DNA of 64,000 nucleotides, from NCBI GenBank assembly GCA_963735955.1, contig CAVTND010000012.1, positions 124,001 through 188,000 on the forward strand. The letters run 5' to 3'. The notes beneath the pieces were generated by a model. The model was not told where the DNA came from. It was given only the letters and a program-made list of their open reading frames with translations, and searched no databases. Within the stretch, counting starts at the first letter, position 1; each line of letters opens with the position of its first letter. The position numbers and the translations under genes are program-made. Source of the DNA: CAVTND01 sp963735955 (lineage in GTDB: Bacteria > Pseudomonadota > Gammaproteobacteria > Burkholderiales > Burkholderiaceae_F). Shown here one piece after another: positions 33,188 through 44,141 of the stretch.

Positions 33188-35692
33188 ATGATGACTCTTC
33201 GCGGGTTTGCTATTGCGATGGGCGCGGCAGCGCTGGTGGCGAGTGGATCGCTTCTTGCCCAGCAAGTCACCGGTGTGCCTGGCTCGCCCAGTGCGACCGC
33301 GGCAATCGACGGCAAGCAACTCCCGCCGCCGGATCCGAAGTTCGGCGGTGTGATCAAGGAGGGCGCGCTGCAGTCAAAACCATGGTGGTCCCCGCGGGTC
33401 GTCCCGCCGAAGGGCGCGCCGAACGTGCTGCTGATCATCACGGACGACGCCGGCTTCGGCGTGCCCAGCACCTTCGGCGGCGTGGTTCCAACGCCGACCA
33501 TGGACCGCATCGCGGCAAATGGGCTGCGCTACAACCGAATGTTCTCCACTGCACTGTGCTCGCCGACGCGCGCCGCGCTGATTACCGGTCGCAATCACCA
33601 CTCGGCCGGCTTCGGCGTGATCTCCGAGCAGTCGACCGGCTTCCCTGGCTACAACAGCATCATCGACCGCGACAAGGCCACCATCGGGCGAATGCTGCTC
33701 GAGAACGGCTATTCCACCTCGTGGTTCGGCAAGGACCACAACACGCCAGCCTTCGCGGCCAGCCAGGTCGGACCGTTCGACCAGTGGCCGACGGGCATGG
33801 GTTTCGAGTACTTCTACGGCTTCGTCGGCGGCGACGCCAACCAGTGGGAGCCGAACCTCTTTCGCAACACGACGCAGATCTATCCGTTTCTCGGCAAGCC
33901 GGGCTGGAACCTGGTCACCGGAATGGCGGACGAGGCGATCGACTGGATGACGCGGATTCACCAGACCGACCCCTCCAAGCCGATCTTCATCAAGTACGCG
34001 CCCGGCGCCACGCACGCGCCGCACCACCCGACCAAGGAATGGGTGGACAAGATCAGCCAGATGAAGCTCTTCGACGAAGGCTGGAACAAGGTGCGCGAGC
34101 GCATCTTCGAGAACCAGAAAAAGCTCGGCGTGATCCCGAACGACACCAAGCTGCCACCCTGGCCGAAGGAAGTGTTGAAGGAGTGGGGCCAGCTGACGGC
34201 GGAGGAGAAGAAGCTCTACATCCGCCAGGTCGAGGTTTTCGCCGCCTATGCCGCCTACAACGACCACGAAATCGGGCGCGTGATCCAGTCTTTCGAGGAC
34301 CTGGGCAGGCTCGACAACACGCTGATCATTTACATCAACGGCGACAACGGCACCAGCGCCGAGGGCGGGCCGACCGGGACTCCGAACGAGGTGGCGTTCT
34401 TCAACGGCGTCAGCGTTCCGGTCGACGTGCAGATGAAGTTCTACGACGTCTGGGGCACCGAGCAGACCTACAACCACATGTCGGCCGGCTGGTCGTGGGC
34501 GTTCGACGCGCCATTTTCGTGGTTCAAGCAAAATGCCTCGCAACTCGGCGGCGTCAACCAGAACATGGTCGTGTCGTGGCCGGCACGCATCAAGGACAAG
34601 GGCGGCCTGCGCCAGCAGTTCGTGCACGTGATCGACGTCGTGCCGACGATCCTCGAAGCCGCCGGCATTCGCGCGCCAGAGGTCGTCGACGGTATCAAAC
34701 AGAAGCCAATCGAGGGAACCAGTTTCGCCTACACCTTCGACGCGGCCAATGCGAAAGTGCCCTCGCGGCACAGGACGCAGTACTTCGAAATGATGGGCCA
34801 GTGGGCGCTGTACCACGACGGCTGGTTCCTGAGCACGAAGGTCAATCGTGCGCCGTGGGAGGCGTTCGGTCCGGCCAACCCGGACCCGCTGAGCAACCAG
34901 GTGCTCGAACTCTTCAATCTGAACCAGGACTTCAGCCAGAGCGAGAACGTCGCAGCGAAGTACCCGCAGAAAGTCAAAGAGATGAAGCAGATGTTCATTT
35001 CCGAGGCGAATAAGTACCAGGTGTTTCCGCTGGACGCCTCGGTGGCGGCGCGCATCATCGCGCCTCGGCCGAACATCACCGCCGGGCGCTCGGAGTTCGT
35101 CTACACGCGACCGATGGTCGGTCTGCCGCAGGGCGACTCACCGCTGCTGCTGAACACCTCGTACACCATCACCGCCGACATTGAAGTGCCGCAGGGCGGC
35201 GGCGAAGGAATGATCCTAACCTCCGGCGGGCGTTTCGCGGGCTACGGCTTCTACTTGCTGAAGGGCAAGCCGGTGTTCCTGTGGAACCTGGTCGACTTGG
35301 AACGCATCAAGTGGGAGGGCTCCGAGGCGCTGTCGCCGGGTCGGCACACGGTCGAGTTCGACTTCAAGTACGAGGGTATCGGGGTGGGCACGCTCGCATT
35401 CAACAACTTCAGTGGCCTCGCGCAACCCGGCACCGGCACGCTCAAGGTGGACGGCAAGGCGGTCGCGACGAAGCGGATGGAGAAGACTCTGCCGATGATC
35501 CTTCAATGGGACGAGAGCTTCGACATCGGCTCGGACACGCTGACTGGCGTGAACGACGCCGACTACCGGCCGCCGTTTCCCCTGACCGCCAAGTTCAACA
35601 AGCTGACGATCAAGGTCGATCGCCCGCAACTGTCGCCGGCAGATATCAAGAAGCTGCAGGCGGCGATGACGGAGAAGGCGAAACGCGACTGA
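33188..35692 (+). CDS. Secreted sulfatase (arylsulfatase family, type I)
   Basis: An 834-aa exported sulfatase. A Sec signal is seen (MMTLRGFAIAMGAAALVASG...LLA-QQ). The formylglycine motif CSPTRAALITGR has its Cys at residue 124 and needs conversion by an FGE-type maturase, not seen here. Metal-binding Asp residues lie in IITDDAGFG, and the later sulfatase signature GDNGTSAEGG holds the DN pair. The C-terminal ~250 aa form a beta-rich domain (ITADIEVPQGG ... GTLAFNNFSG) typical of the large 'arylsulfatase' proteins of proteobacteria. Substrate unknown. Isolated; a hairpin separates it from the convergent GntR gene. Confidence 0.88.
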   Translation: MMTLRGFAIAMGAAALVASGSLLAQQVTGVPGSPSATAAIDGKQLPPPDPKFGGVIKEGALQSKPWWSPRVVPPKGAPNVLLIITDDAGFGVPSTFGGVVPTPTMDRIAANGLRYNRMFSTALCSPTRAALITGRNHHSAGFGVISEQSTGFPGYNSIIDRDKATIGRMLLENGYSTSWFGKDHNTPAFAASQVGPFDQWPTGMGFEYFYGFVGGDANQWEPNLFRNTTQIYPFLGKPGWNLVTGMADEAIDWMTRIHQTDPSKPIFIKYAPGATHAPHHPTKEWVDKISQMKLFDEGWNKVRERIFENQKKLGVIPNDTKLPPWPKEVLKEWGQLTAEEKKLYIRQVEVFAAYAAYNDHEIGRVIQSFEDLGRLDNTLIIYINGDNGTSAEGGPTGTPNEVAFFNGVSVPVDVQMKFYDVWGTEQTYNHMSAGWSWAFDAPFSWFKQNASQLGGVNQNMVVSWPARIKDKGGLRQQFVHVIDVVPTILEAAGIRAPEVVDGIKQKPIEGTSFAYTFDAANAKVPSRHRTQYFEMMGQWALYHDGWFLSTKVNRAPWEAFGPANPDPLSNQVLELFNLNQDFSQSENVAAKYPQKVKEMKQMFISEANKYQVFPLDASVAARIIAPRPNITAGRSEFVYTRPMVGLPQGDSPLLLNTSYTITADIEVPQGGGEGMILTSGGRFAGYGFYLLKGKPVFLWNLVDLERIKWEGSEALSPGRHTVEFDFKYEGIGVGTLAFNNFSGLAQPGTGTLKVDGKAVATKRMEKTLPMILQWDESFDIGSDTLTGVNDADYRPPFPLTAKFNKLTIKVDRPQLSPADIKKLQAAMTEKAKRD

Positions 35693-35716
35693 TCACGTGC
35701 GGCGACGGCGACATGC

Positions 35717-35745
35717 GCAGACCGCGCCTGTGGCGCACGGTCTGC
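35717..35745. terminator. Hairpin between convergent sulfatase and GntR genes
   Basis: GCAGACCG (35717-35724) pairs perfectly with CGGTCTGC (35738-35745), and an inner CGCC/GGCG pair with a TGT loop extends the stem across a 2-nt bulge. No T-run follows, so it may be a weak or bidirectional terminator. Confidence 0.4.
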
Positions 35746-35843
35746 ACATAAGAGGAGTCGTACAAAGGGACCGCGGCTTGGCCGCAGTGCGGGAGGGCCG
35801 AAGTCCCTGCTCTGACGCGACAGCGGCCCGCCAGCCGATTGAT

Positions 35844-36530
35844 TCAAGCGTGTGCTGCCGCGAGGCCGCTTTCGAGGTGCTCGCGCATCAGCCTGGCAGC
35901 GCCGCGCGCATCGCGGCGCCCCAGTGCCTTCATCAATTCCCGATGCTCGGCGAGCGAGTCGGCGAGTCGACCCTGCTTCAGCAGGGACAGCTGGCGGTTC
36001 AGTTTCATGACCTTGCGCAGGTCGGCCACGATCTGCTGGCGCCAGCGGTTGCCGTCAATCTCGAGCAGCTTGAAGTGAAACGCCTCGTTGGCCTGGAAGA
36101 ACGCCTCGCGGTTGCGCACCTGCTTTTCCAGTCGATCGTGCAGTGCGCTTAACTCCGCAAGCTGTGCCTCGTTAGCCTTGGCCGCGACCACGCCGGCCGC
36201 ATCGCTTTCAAGCAGGGCGAGCAGGTGAAAGACCTGCTCAACGTCATGGATTGAGGTTTCGGTCACGTAGGCGCCACGCCGCACCTTGATCGTGACCAGG
36301 CCTTCGACCGCCAGCACCTTCAGTGCCTCACGCAGCGGCGTGCGACTGATGCCATATTCCAGCGCCAGCTTCTGCTCGTCGATCCAGCTGCCGGGTTCGA
36401 GCTCGCGCGCAAAGATCTGCTGGCGCAGCCGCTCGGCGACCTCCTGGTAGAGGGCGCGCGGAGCCAGGGTCTGCCGGACCGCTCGCGGGGTGGCGCCGGA
36501 CGGCGGCGAGTGCGAGACTGGGAGGTCCAT
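35844..36530 (-). CDS. GntR family transcriptional regulator, FCD (FadR) subfamily
   Basis: A 228-aa regulator starting MDLPVSHSPPSG. Residues 25-95 hold the winged helix (EQKLALEYGISRTPLREALKVLAVEGLV), followed by the all-helical FCD ligand domain (EQVFHLLALLESDAAGV ... FHFKLLEIDGNRWRQQ ... LAEHRELMKALGRRDARGAARLMREHLE). FCD proteins bind carboxylic acids through a metal. It is divergent from the methylmalonyl-CoA mutase operon with a 202-bp spacer containing an AT-rich palindrome, so it probably represses that operon and responds to an intermediate such as propionate or a derivative; that is an inference from position. Confidence 0.9.
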   Translation of the reverse strand: MDLPVSHSPPSGATPRAVRQTLAPRALYQEVAERLRQQIFARELEPGSWIDEQKLALEYGISRTPLREALKVLAVEGLVTIKVRRGAYVTETSIHDVEQVFHLLALLESDAAGVVAAKANEAQLAELSALHDRLEKQVRNREAFFQANEAFHFKLLEIDGNRWRQQIVADLRKVMKLNRQLSLLKQGRLADSLAEHRELMKALGRRDARGAARLMREHLESGLAAAHA

Positions 36531-36570
36531 GTCGGGTAGCGGTCGAGCGTGTTTACTCGAGGCTGAACAT

Positions 36571-36600
36571 TGAATTCATAATTATGCATGATGTATGATG
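36571..36600. promoter_or_regulatory. Candidate operator in the GntR/mcm divergent spacer
   Basis: An AT-rich island in an otherwise GC-rich region. It contains the perfect 10-bp palindrome CATAATTATG (36577-36586), then ATGCAT and two TATGATG/ATGATG-like repeats, 130-160 bp before mcm and 41-71 bp before the regulator start. It is a plausible GntR/FCD binding site overlapping promoter elements of one or both genes. Confidence 0.45.
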
Positions 36601-36732
36601 CTGCGCAAGCAAAAGCTTGAACCCGAACGCGAACAATTGGCGCCGGCCAATGCTGCAGCGGTGGCGCCACTACTGCACGCGCGCCAAACCGCACTGACTG
36701 CACCTCTTGCACTGCGGGCCAGGAGCTGAACC

Positions 36733-38892
36733 ATGTCCAGACCGTCCAAGGCCGAGAGGCCGACCCTTGACCAATGGGCGCGCGCCGCCGCGAAGACCGT
36801 GCCGGGCGGCCAGCTCGACGCAATGAACTGGATCACCCCCGAGGGCATCACCATCAAGCCGCTTTACACCGCGGCCGATGTCGCCGACCTGCCCAATACG
36901 GACACGCTGCCGGGCTTTGCGCCCTTCGTGCGCGGCCCGCAGGCGACGATGTATGCGACGCGTCCCTGGACGATCCGGCAGTACGCGGGTTTTTCGACTG
37001 CCGAGGAGTCCAACGCGTTCTACCGGGCCGGCCTGGCAGCCGGAGGCCAGGGCGCCTCGGTCGCGTTCGACCTGGCGACGCATCGCGGCTACGACTCCGA
37101 TCATCCGCGCGTGACCGGGGATGTTGGCAAGGCCGGCGTGGCGATCGACTCGGTCGAGGATATGAAGATCCTGTTCGACGGCATTCCGCTCGACCGGGTC
37201 TCGGTGTCGATGACGATGAACGGCGCGGTGCTGCCGGTGCTGGCTGGCTACGTGGTTGCCGCCGAAGAGCAGGGTGTGGCGCAGGACCAGCTGTCGGGGA
37301 CCATCCAGAACGACATCCTCAAGGAGTTCATGGTCCGAAATACCTATATCTATCCGCCCGCGCCGTCGATGCGGATCATCGGCGACATCATCGAGTACAC
37401 GGCGAAGCAGATGCCGAAGTTCAACTCGATCTCGATCTCCGGCTATCACATGCAGGAGGCGGGTGCGAACCAGGCGCTCGAGCTGGCATTCACGCTAGCG
37501 GATGGCATGGAGTATGTGAGGACAGCGCTCGCCAAGGGGCTCGATGTCGACGAGTTTGCCGGCCGACTCTCGTTTTTCTGGGCGATCGGGATGAACTTCT
37601 ATCTCGAGATCGCCAAGATGCGGGCGGCGCGCGGCCTGTGGTACCGGATCATGAAGGACTTTGGCGCGAAGAATCCAAAGAGCCTGATGCTGCGCACCCA
37701 CTGCCAGACCTCGGGCTGGAGCCTGACCGAGCAGGACCCCTACAACAACGTCGTTCGAACGACGATCGAGGCAATGGCGGCGGTGTTCGGCGGCACGCAA
37801 AGCCTGCACACCAACAGCTTTGACGAAGCGATTGCATTGCCAAGCGAGTTCTCGTCACGCATTGCACGCAACACCCAGCTGATCATCCAGGAAGAGACCC
37901 ACATCACGAACGTGATCGACCCCTGGGCGGGCAGCTACATGATGGAAAAGCTGACCCAGCAAATGGCGGATGCGGCCTGGGCGATCATCGAGGAAGTCGA
38001 GGCGCTGGGCGGGATGACCAAGGCGGTCGACTCGGGTTGGGCAAAGCTGAAGATAGAAGCGAGTGCAGCCGAAAAGCAGGCGCGCGTGGATTCCGGCCGG
38101 GACGTCATTGTCGGCGTCAACAAGTACCGCTTGGCAGAAGAGAGCACGGTCGACATCCTCGAAGTCGACAACCACATGGTGCGCGACAACCAGATCGCGC
38201 GCCTGAAGCAGATCAGGGCCAGCCGCGATAAAGGAAAGGTCCAGGCGGCGCTCGCGGCGCTGACCGAATGCGCACGTACGGGTGCTGGCAATCTGCTCGA
38301 TCTCTCGATCAAGGCGGTGCGCCTGCGCGCCACGGTCGGGGAAGTCAGTGATGCGCTGGAGAAAATATTCGGGCGCCACCGCGCCAACATCCAGAAGGTG
38401 ACAGGCGTGTATGCAGCCGCGTATGACTCGGCCATGGGCTGGGACAAATTGAAGGACGAGATCGAAACCTTCGCACGCGACAATGGCCGGCGGCCACGCG
38501 TGATGATCGCCAAGCTTGGCCAGGACGGCCACGATCGCGGATCGAAGGTGGTGGCGACCGCTTTCGCCGATCTCGGATTCGACGTCGATATCGGCCCGCT
38601 GTTTCAGACGCCCGAGGAATGCGCGCGCCAGGCGATTGAAAACGACGTGCACGCGGTCGGGGTATCGACGCTCGCGGCGGGACACAAGACGCTGGTGCCG
38701 GCGATCATCGACGCACTGCATGCGCAGGGCGGCAATGGCATCGTCGTCTTCGTCGGCGGCGTGATTCCGAAGCAGGACTACGACTTCCTGTATGCGGCCG
38801 GCGTCAAGGGCATCTATGGGCCCGGAACGCCGATTCCGACCAGCGCGAAGGATGTGCTCGAGCAGATCCGCGCGGCTCAAGGCAAGCAGTAG
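36733..38892 (+). CDS. scpA: Methylmalonyl-CoA mutase
   Basis: Adenosylcobalamin-dependent enzyme that isomerises (R)-methylmalonyl-CoA to succinyl-CoA. At 719 aa it is the full-length alpha-type enzyme. The N-terminal TIM barrel shows the family run RPWTIRQYAGFSTAEESNAFYR and the substrate region FWAIGMNFYLEIAKMR and HCQTSGWSLTEQDPYNN. The C-terminal B12 domain has KLGQDGHDRGSKV, with His about residue 600 as the lower cobalt ligand, then GPGTPIPTSA. Starts MSRPSKAERPTLDQW. It heads an operon with the MeaB chaperone 18 bp on and the carboxylase genes after. No frameshift. Confidence 0.97.
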   Translation: MSRPSKAERPTLDQWARAAAKTVPGGQLDAMNWITPEGITIKPLYTAADVADLPNTDTLPGFAPFVRGPQATMYATRPWTIRQYAGFSTAEESNAFYRAGLAAGGQGASVAFDLATHRGYDSDHPRVTGDVGKAGVAIDSVEDMKILFDGIPLDRVSVSMTMNGAVLPVLAGYVVAAEEQGVAQDQLSGTIQNDILKEFMVRNTYIYPPAPSMRIIGDIIEYTAKQMPKFNSISISGYHMQEAGANQALELAFTLADGMEYVRTALAKGLDVDEFAGRLSFFWAIGMNFYLEIAKMRAARGLWYRIMKDFGAKNPKSLMLRTHCQTSGWSLTEQDPYNNVVRTTIEAMAAVFGGTQSLHTNSFDEAIALPSEFSSRIARNTQLIIQEETHITNVIDPWAGSYMMEKLTQQMADAAWAIIEEVEALGGMTKAVDSGWAKLKIEASAAEKQARVDSGRDVIVGVNKYRLAEESTVDILEVDNHMVRDNQIARLKQIRASRDKGKVQAALAALTECARTGAGNLLDLSIKAVRLRATVGEVSDALEKIFGRHRANIQKVTGVYAAAYDSAMGWDKLKDEIETFARDNGRRPRVMIAKLGQDGHDRGSKVVATAFADLGFDVDIGPLFQTPEECARQAIENDVHAVGVSTLAAGHKTLVPAIIDALHAQGGNGIVVFVGGVIPKQDYDFLYAAGVKGIYGPGTPIPTSAKDVLEQIRAAQGKQ

Positions 38893-38910
38893 CAAGGCGG
38901 CGGCAAGGCG

Positions 38911-39921
38911 ATGGAGCCCGAGGATCAGGCCCTGGTCGACGATGTCGTCGGCGCGCCGGGCGCAGCGCAGCGGCGGGCGATCGCGCGCACCATTACCCTG
39001 CTCGAGTCGACGCGTGCTGACCACCGCGCGCGCGCCGACGATGTACTGAATGCCCTGCTGCCCGCCAGCGGCCAGTCGTTCAGGCTCGGTATCTCGGGCG
39101 TGCCGGGTGTCGGCAAGTCGACCTTCATCGAAGCGCTCGGGCTGCAGTTGATCGCGCAGGGCCATCGCGTGGCGGTCCTTGCGGTGGATCCCTCTTCGAG
39201 CGTGTCCGGAGGGTCGATCCTGGGCGACAAGACGCGGATGGAACGACTGTCGATGAGCGAGCAGGCGTATATCCGCCCGAGCCCGGCGAGCGGTACGCTG
39301 GGAGGCGTTGCCGAGAAGACGCGCGAAGCAATGCGGGTCTGCGAGGCAGCCGGTTATGACGTCGTGATCGTCGAGACGGTCGGCGTCGGCCAGAGCGAGA
39401 TCGCGGTGGCAGGCATGACCGACATGTTCGTGCTGCTGCAACTGCCGAATGCCGGCGACGACCTGCAGGCAATCAAGAAGGGCGTGATGGAGCTCGCCGA
39501 CCTGATCGTCATCAACAAGGCAGATCTCGATGCGGCCGCCGCGACCCGCGCGCGCGCCCAGATCGCTTCGGCCTTGCGCCTGTTCGGCCTGCATGGCCAC
39601 CCGGACCGTTCTCATCATGACGAAACTCTCTGGCATCCGCAGGTCATGCAGGCAAGCGCGCTCGATGGCGGCGGTCTGGCCGAGTTCTGGCAGGCAGTGA
39701 CCCGTTTCCGCGAACTGCAGTCGGCCAACGGCCGCTGGATTGCACGGCGCCACCAGCAGGATCAGGAGTGGATGTGGGAGCGTATCGACGCCGGTCTGAA
39801 GGCGCGATTCCGCGCTCACCCGGCGGTGCGTGAGGAACTTCCGCAGCTCAGCGCAGAGGTGCGCGCCGGAACCCTCGCCGCGTCGATCGCAGCGCGCCGC
39901 CTGCTCGACCAGTTTCACTGA
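38911..39921 (+). CDS. meaB: MeaB/ArgK-type G-protein chaperone of methylmalonyl-CoA mutase
   Basis: A 336-aa P-loop GTPase that loads and protects the cobalamin of the mutase. Walker A is GISGVPGVGKSTFIEALG; the next strand VAVLAVDPSSSVSGGSILGDKTRM is the MeaB signature; ETVGVGQSEIAV is Walker B/switch; VINKADLD is the NKxD base-recognition motif. Starts at ATG 38911, 18 bp after mcm. Adjacent placement with the mutase is the standard arrangement. Confidence 0.95.
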   Translation: MEPEDQALVDDVVGAPGAAQRRAIARTITLLESTRADHRARADDVLNALLPASGQSFRLGISGVPGVGKSTFIEALGLQLIAQGHRVAVLAVDPSSSVSGGSILGDKTRMERLSMSEQAYIRPSPASGTLGGVAEKTREAMRVCEAAGYDVVIVETVGVGQSEIAVAGMTDMFVLLQLPNAGDDLQAIKKGVMELADLIVINKADLDAAAATRARAQIASALRLFGLHGHPDRSHHDETLWHPQVMQASALDGGGLAEFWQAVTRFRELQSANGRWIARRHQQDQEWMWERIDAGLKARFRAHPAVREELPQLSAEVRAGTLAASIAARRLLDQFH

Positions 39922-39964
39922 CCTGTTTCACTGAGCAACATTCATCAGAACCGGAGAGTCAGCC

Positions 39965-41496
<1,532 letters not shown>

Positions 41497-41509
41497 CCAG
41501 GACGGAACC

Positions 41510-43531
41510 ATGTTCAGCAAGATTCTGATCGCCAACCGCGGCGAGATTGCCTGCCGCGTCATCAAGACTGCGAAGAAACTCGGCATCAAGACTGTCGCCG
41601 TTTACTCCGAGGCAGACCGCAACGCGCTGCACGTGGAACTGGCCGACGAGTCGGTCTATATCGGCGCAGCGCCGAGCCGCGAGTCCTACCTGCTCATGGA
41701 CCACATCATCGGCGCTTGCAAGGAAACCGGCGCACAGGCGGTGCATCCGGGTTACGGTTTTCTCTCGGAAAACGAGGAGTTCGCCCGGCGCGCGGAAGAG
41801 CAGGGCATCATTTTCATTGGCCCCAAGCACGGCTCGATTGCGGCCATGGGCGACAAGATCGCCTCCAAGAAACTGGCGCTGGGAGCGAAGGTCAACACGA
41901 TTCCGGGTCACAACGAAGCGATCGAATCGGCCGAACGCGCGGTCTCGATCGCGGGGAAAATTGGTTATCCGGTCATGATCAAGGCCTCTGCGGGCGGCGG
42001 CGGCAAGGGCCTGCGCGTGGCCTATAGCGACAAGGAAGCCTTTGAAGGATTCACGTCCTGTCGCAATGAGGCGCGCGCCAGTTTCGGCGACGATCGGGTC
42101 TTCATCGAGAAGTTCGTCGAGGAGCCGCACCATATCGAGATCCAGGTGCTCGGCGACGCCCACGGCCATTGTGTTTATCTGTGGGAGCGCGAGTGTTCGA
42201 TCCAGCGCCGCCACCAGAAAGTGATCGAGGAAGCGCCGTCGCCGTTCATTTCGGACGCCACGCGCAAGGCGATGGGCGAACAGGCAGTTGCGCTCGCGAA
42301 GGCGGTCAACTACCAAAGCGCCGGGACCGTCGAGTTCGTGGTAGGCAAGGACCAGAGTTTCTACTTCCTTGAAATGAATACCCGCCTGCAGGTTGAGCAT
42401 CCGGTCACTGAAAGCATCACCGGGCTTGACCTCGTCGAACTGATGATTCGCGTCGCTGCGGGCGAACCACTGCCGTTCAAGCAGGCCGATATCCAGCGCA
42501 AGGGCTGGGCAATCGAGTGCCGGATCAACGCCGAGGATCCCCTGCGTGGATTCCTGCCGTCGACCGGGCGCCTCGTGAAGTTCGAGCCGCCTGCCACCAC
42601 GCTCGAAGCGGCCGTAAGTGCGAATAGCTTCGGCGTGCGGGTCGACACCGGTGTCTATGAAGGCGGCGAGATCCCGATGTATTACGACTCAATGATCGCC
42701 AAGCTGATCGTGCACGGTGCGGACCGCACCGATGCGATCGCGCGGATGCGCGAAGCACTGAATGCCTTCGTGATCCGCGGCATCAGCTCGAACATCGCGT
42801 TTCAGGCCGCGCTACTGAATCATCCGCAGTTCGTGTCCGGACCGTACACGACCGGCTTTATCGCCCAGCATTTTCCGGCCGGCTTCAAGGGCGCCGAGCA
42901 CGGCGAGGACAACACCGAACTGCTGATCTGCGCGGCGGCGGTTATTCACCGGCGCATTCGAGCGCGGGCGATCGGGATCAGCGGCCAGTTGCCGGGCCAC
43001 GAAGTGCAGGACGCCAGTGGCTTCGTGGTCCGCCTCGGTGATGTCGGCCATGCGGCGAGCCTGCTGCCGGTGGAAGGTGGCTATGACGTCAGCTGCGACG
43101 GCCGCACCCATCGGCTGGCGACGGACTGGCAATTGCGCGACACCCGCTTCAACGGCACGCTCGACGGGCGGGCGTTCACCTTGCAGGTCGATCGCATCGG
43201 CCTGCGCTATCGGCTGACGCACAACGGGGTGCGGGTCGAGGCGCAGGTCATGTCACCGCGCGCCGACGAACTGCTGCGCAAGATGCCGGCCAAGCAGGCG
43301 CCGGATCTCAGCGCGTTTCTGCTGTCGCCGATGCCGGGGCTGCTGGTCGAACTCGCCGTCAAGCCGGGCCAGGAAGTGAAGGCCGGTGAACGGCTCGCGG
43401 TGATCGAAGCGATGAAGATGGAAAATGTTCTGTTCGCCACTTCCGACACCGTGGTGGAAGCCGTGATGGCGGCCAAAGGCGACAGTCTTGCCGTCGATCA
43501 GCCGATCGTGAAGTTCAAGGTGGTCAAATGA
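41510..43531 (+). CDS. pccA: Propionyl-CoA/acetyl-CoA carboxylase alpha chain (biotin carboxylase and carrier)
   Basis: A 673-aa biotin-dependent subunit. The biotin carboxylase domain starts MFSKILIANRGEIACRVIKTAKKLGI, with the ATP-grasp loop SAGGGGKGLRV, the catalytic region EMNTRLQVEHPVTE and the RINAEDP signature. A linker/BT domain follows, and the C-terminal carrier has EAMKMEN (biotinyl Lys) near residue 640. I chose ATG 41510, where the family begins; a longer frame overlaps pccB. The stop overlaps the next gene's ATG. With pccB it converts propionyl-CoA to (S)-methylmalonyl-CoA. Confidence 0.95.
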   Translation: MFSKILIANRGEIACRVIKTAKKLGIKTVAVYSEADRNALHVELADESVYIGAAPSRESYLLMDHIIGACKETGAQAVHPGYGFLSENEEFARRAEEQGIIFIGPKHGSIAAMGDKIASKKLALGAKVNTIPGHNEAIESAERAVSIAGKIGYPVMIKASAGGGGKGLRVAYSDKEAFEGFTSCRNEARASFGDDRVFIEKFVEEPHHIEIQVLGDAHGHCVYLWERECSIQRRHQKVIEEAPSPFISDATRKAMGEQAVALAKAVNYQSAGTVEFVVGKDQSFYFLEMNTRLQVEHPVTESITGLDLVELMIRVAAGEPLPFKQADIQRKGWAIECRINAEDPLRGFLPSTGRLVKFEPPATTLEAAVSANSFGVRVDTGVYEGGEIPMYYDSMIAKLIVHGADRTDAIARMREALNAFVIRGISSNIAFQAALLNHPQFVSGPYTTGFIAQHFPAGFKGAEHGEDNTELLICAAAVIHRRIRARAIGISGQLPGHEVQDASGFVVRLGDVGHAASLLPVEGGYDVSCDGRTHRLATDWQLRDTRFNGTLDGRAFTLQVDRIGLRYRLTHNGVRVEAQVMSPRADELLRKMPAKQAPDLSAFLLSPMPGLLVELAVKPGQEVKAGERLAVIEAMKMENVLFATSDTVVEAVMAAKGDSLAVDQPIVKFKVVK

Positions 43532-43998
43532 ACAAGCGTCCGTACCGGGTGCTTGGGATCCAGCAGATTGCGATCGGCGGGCACGACAAGGAACGGCTGC
43601 GTACCTTGTGGGTCGACTTGTTCGGTCTCAGCGTCACGGGCAATTTCCTGTCCGAACGCGAGAATGTCGACGAGGACATCTGCGCGCTCGGCACCGGTCC
43701 TCATGCGGTCGAGGTCGACCTGATGCAGCCGCTCGATCCCGACAAGAAGCCGGCCGTGCATACGACGCCGCTGAATCACGTCGGACTGTGGGTTGATGAT
43801 CTCGCCGCGGCGGTGCAGTGGCTGACGGCGCAGGGCCTGCGGTTTGCTCCCGGCGGCATCCGCAAGGGGGCGGCGGGGCACGACATCTGCTTCGTTCACC
43901 CGAAAGGCAATGAAGAGTTTCCGCTCGGCGGCGAAGGTGTGCTGATCGAACTGGTGCAGGCTCCTCCGGAGATCGTGCGGGCACTGGCGAGTGGCTAG
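43528..43998 (+). CDS. VOC family protein, probable methylmalonyl-CoA epimerase or related lyase
   Basis: A 156-aa glyoxalase/VOC fold protein with two beta-alpha-beta-beta-beta modules: RVLGIQQIAIGG...FGLSVTGNF and LNHVGLWVDDLAAAVQWLTAQGL...GVLIELVQAP. Conserved His (NHVGLWV) and Glu (IELVQAP) ligands are present, but the first His of methylmalonyl-CoA epimerases (HIGIA-type) is Gln here (QQIAIGG). Its place as the last gene of the mutase/carboxylase operon (ATGA overlap) fits the epimerase step that links the two enzymes. The Gln substitution makes that assignment less than sure; another VOC activity is possible. Confidence 0.65.
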   Translation: MNKRPYRVLGIQQIAIGGHDKERLRTLWVDLFGLSVTGNFLSERENVDEDICALGTGPHAVEVDLMQPLDPDKKPAVHTTPLNHVGLWVDDLAAAVQWLTAQGLRFAPGGIRKGAAGHDICFVHPKGNEEFPLGGEGVLIELVQAPPEIVRALASG

Positions 43999-44065
43999 GG
44001 CGTAAGTCGCCTGGAATCCGACCCCGGAGTCTCGTGCCAGCGCCCATCGATCGTCGTGCGACGAC

Positions 44066-44123
44066 AGGCCCGCCGTGCAAGCTAGGCAAACTGATGCTGG
44101 TGAATGATGTAGCTGGCGGGCCT
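44066..44123. repeat. Long imperfect hairpin between convergent genes
   Basis: AGGCCCGCC (44066-44074) pairs perfectly with GGCGGGCCT (44115-44123), and an inner AGCTA/TAGCT pair extends it. It lies in the 143-bp gap between the VOC gene and the convergent solute-binding protein gene. No T-run follows, so its terminator role is uncertain. Confidence 0.4.
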
Positions 44124-44141
44124 TGAGCCGGGCGCTGCTTC

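Noticed and set aside
33374..34816. A 480-codon minus-strand open frame under the sulfatase
   Set aside because: Antisense shadow with an artefactual His/Val/Arg-rich composition; the plus-strand sulfatase explains the region.
37855..39918. A 687-codon open frame on the minus strand across the mutase and meaB genes
   Set aside because: It is the antisense shadow of two well-conserved plus-strand genes in GC-rich DNA and shows no similarity to any family.
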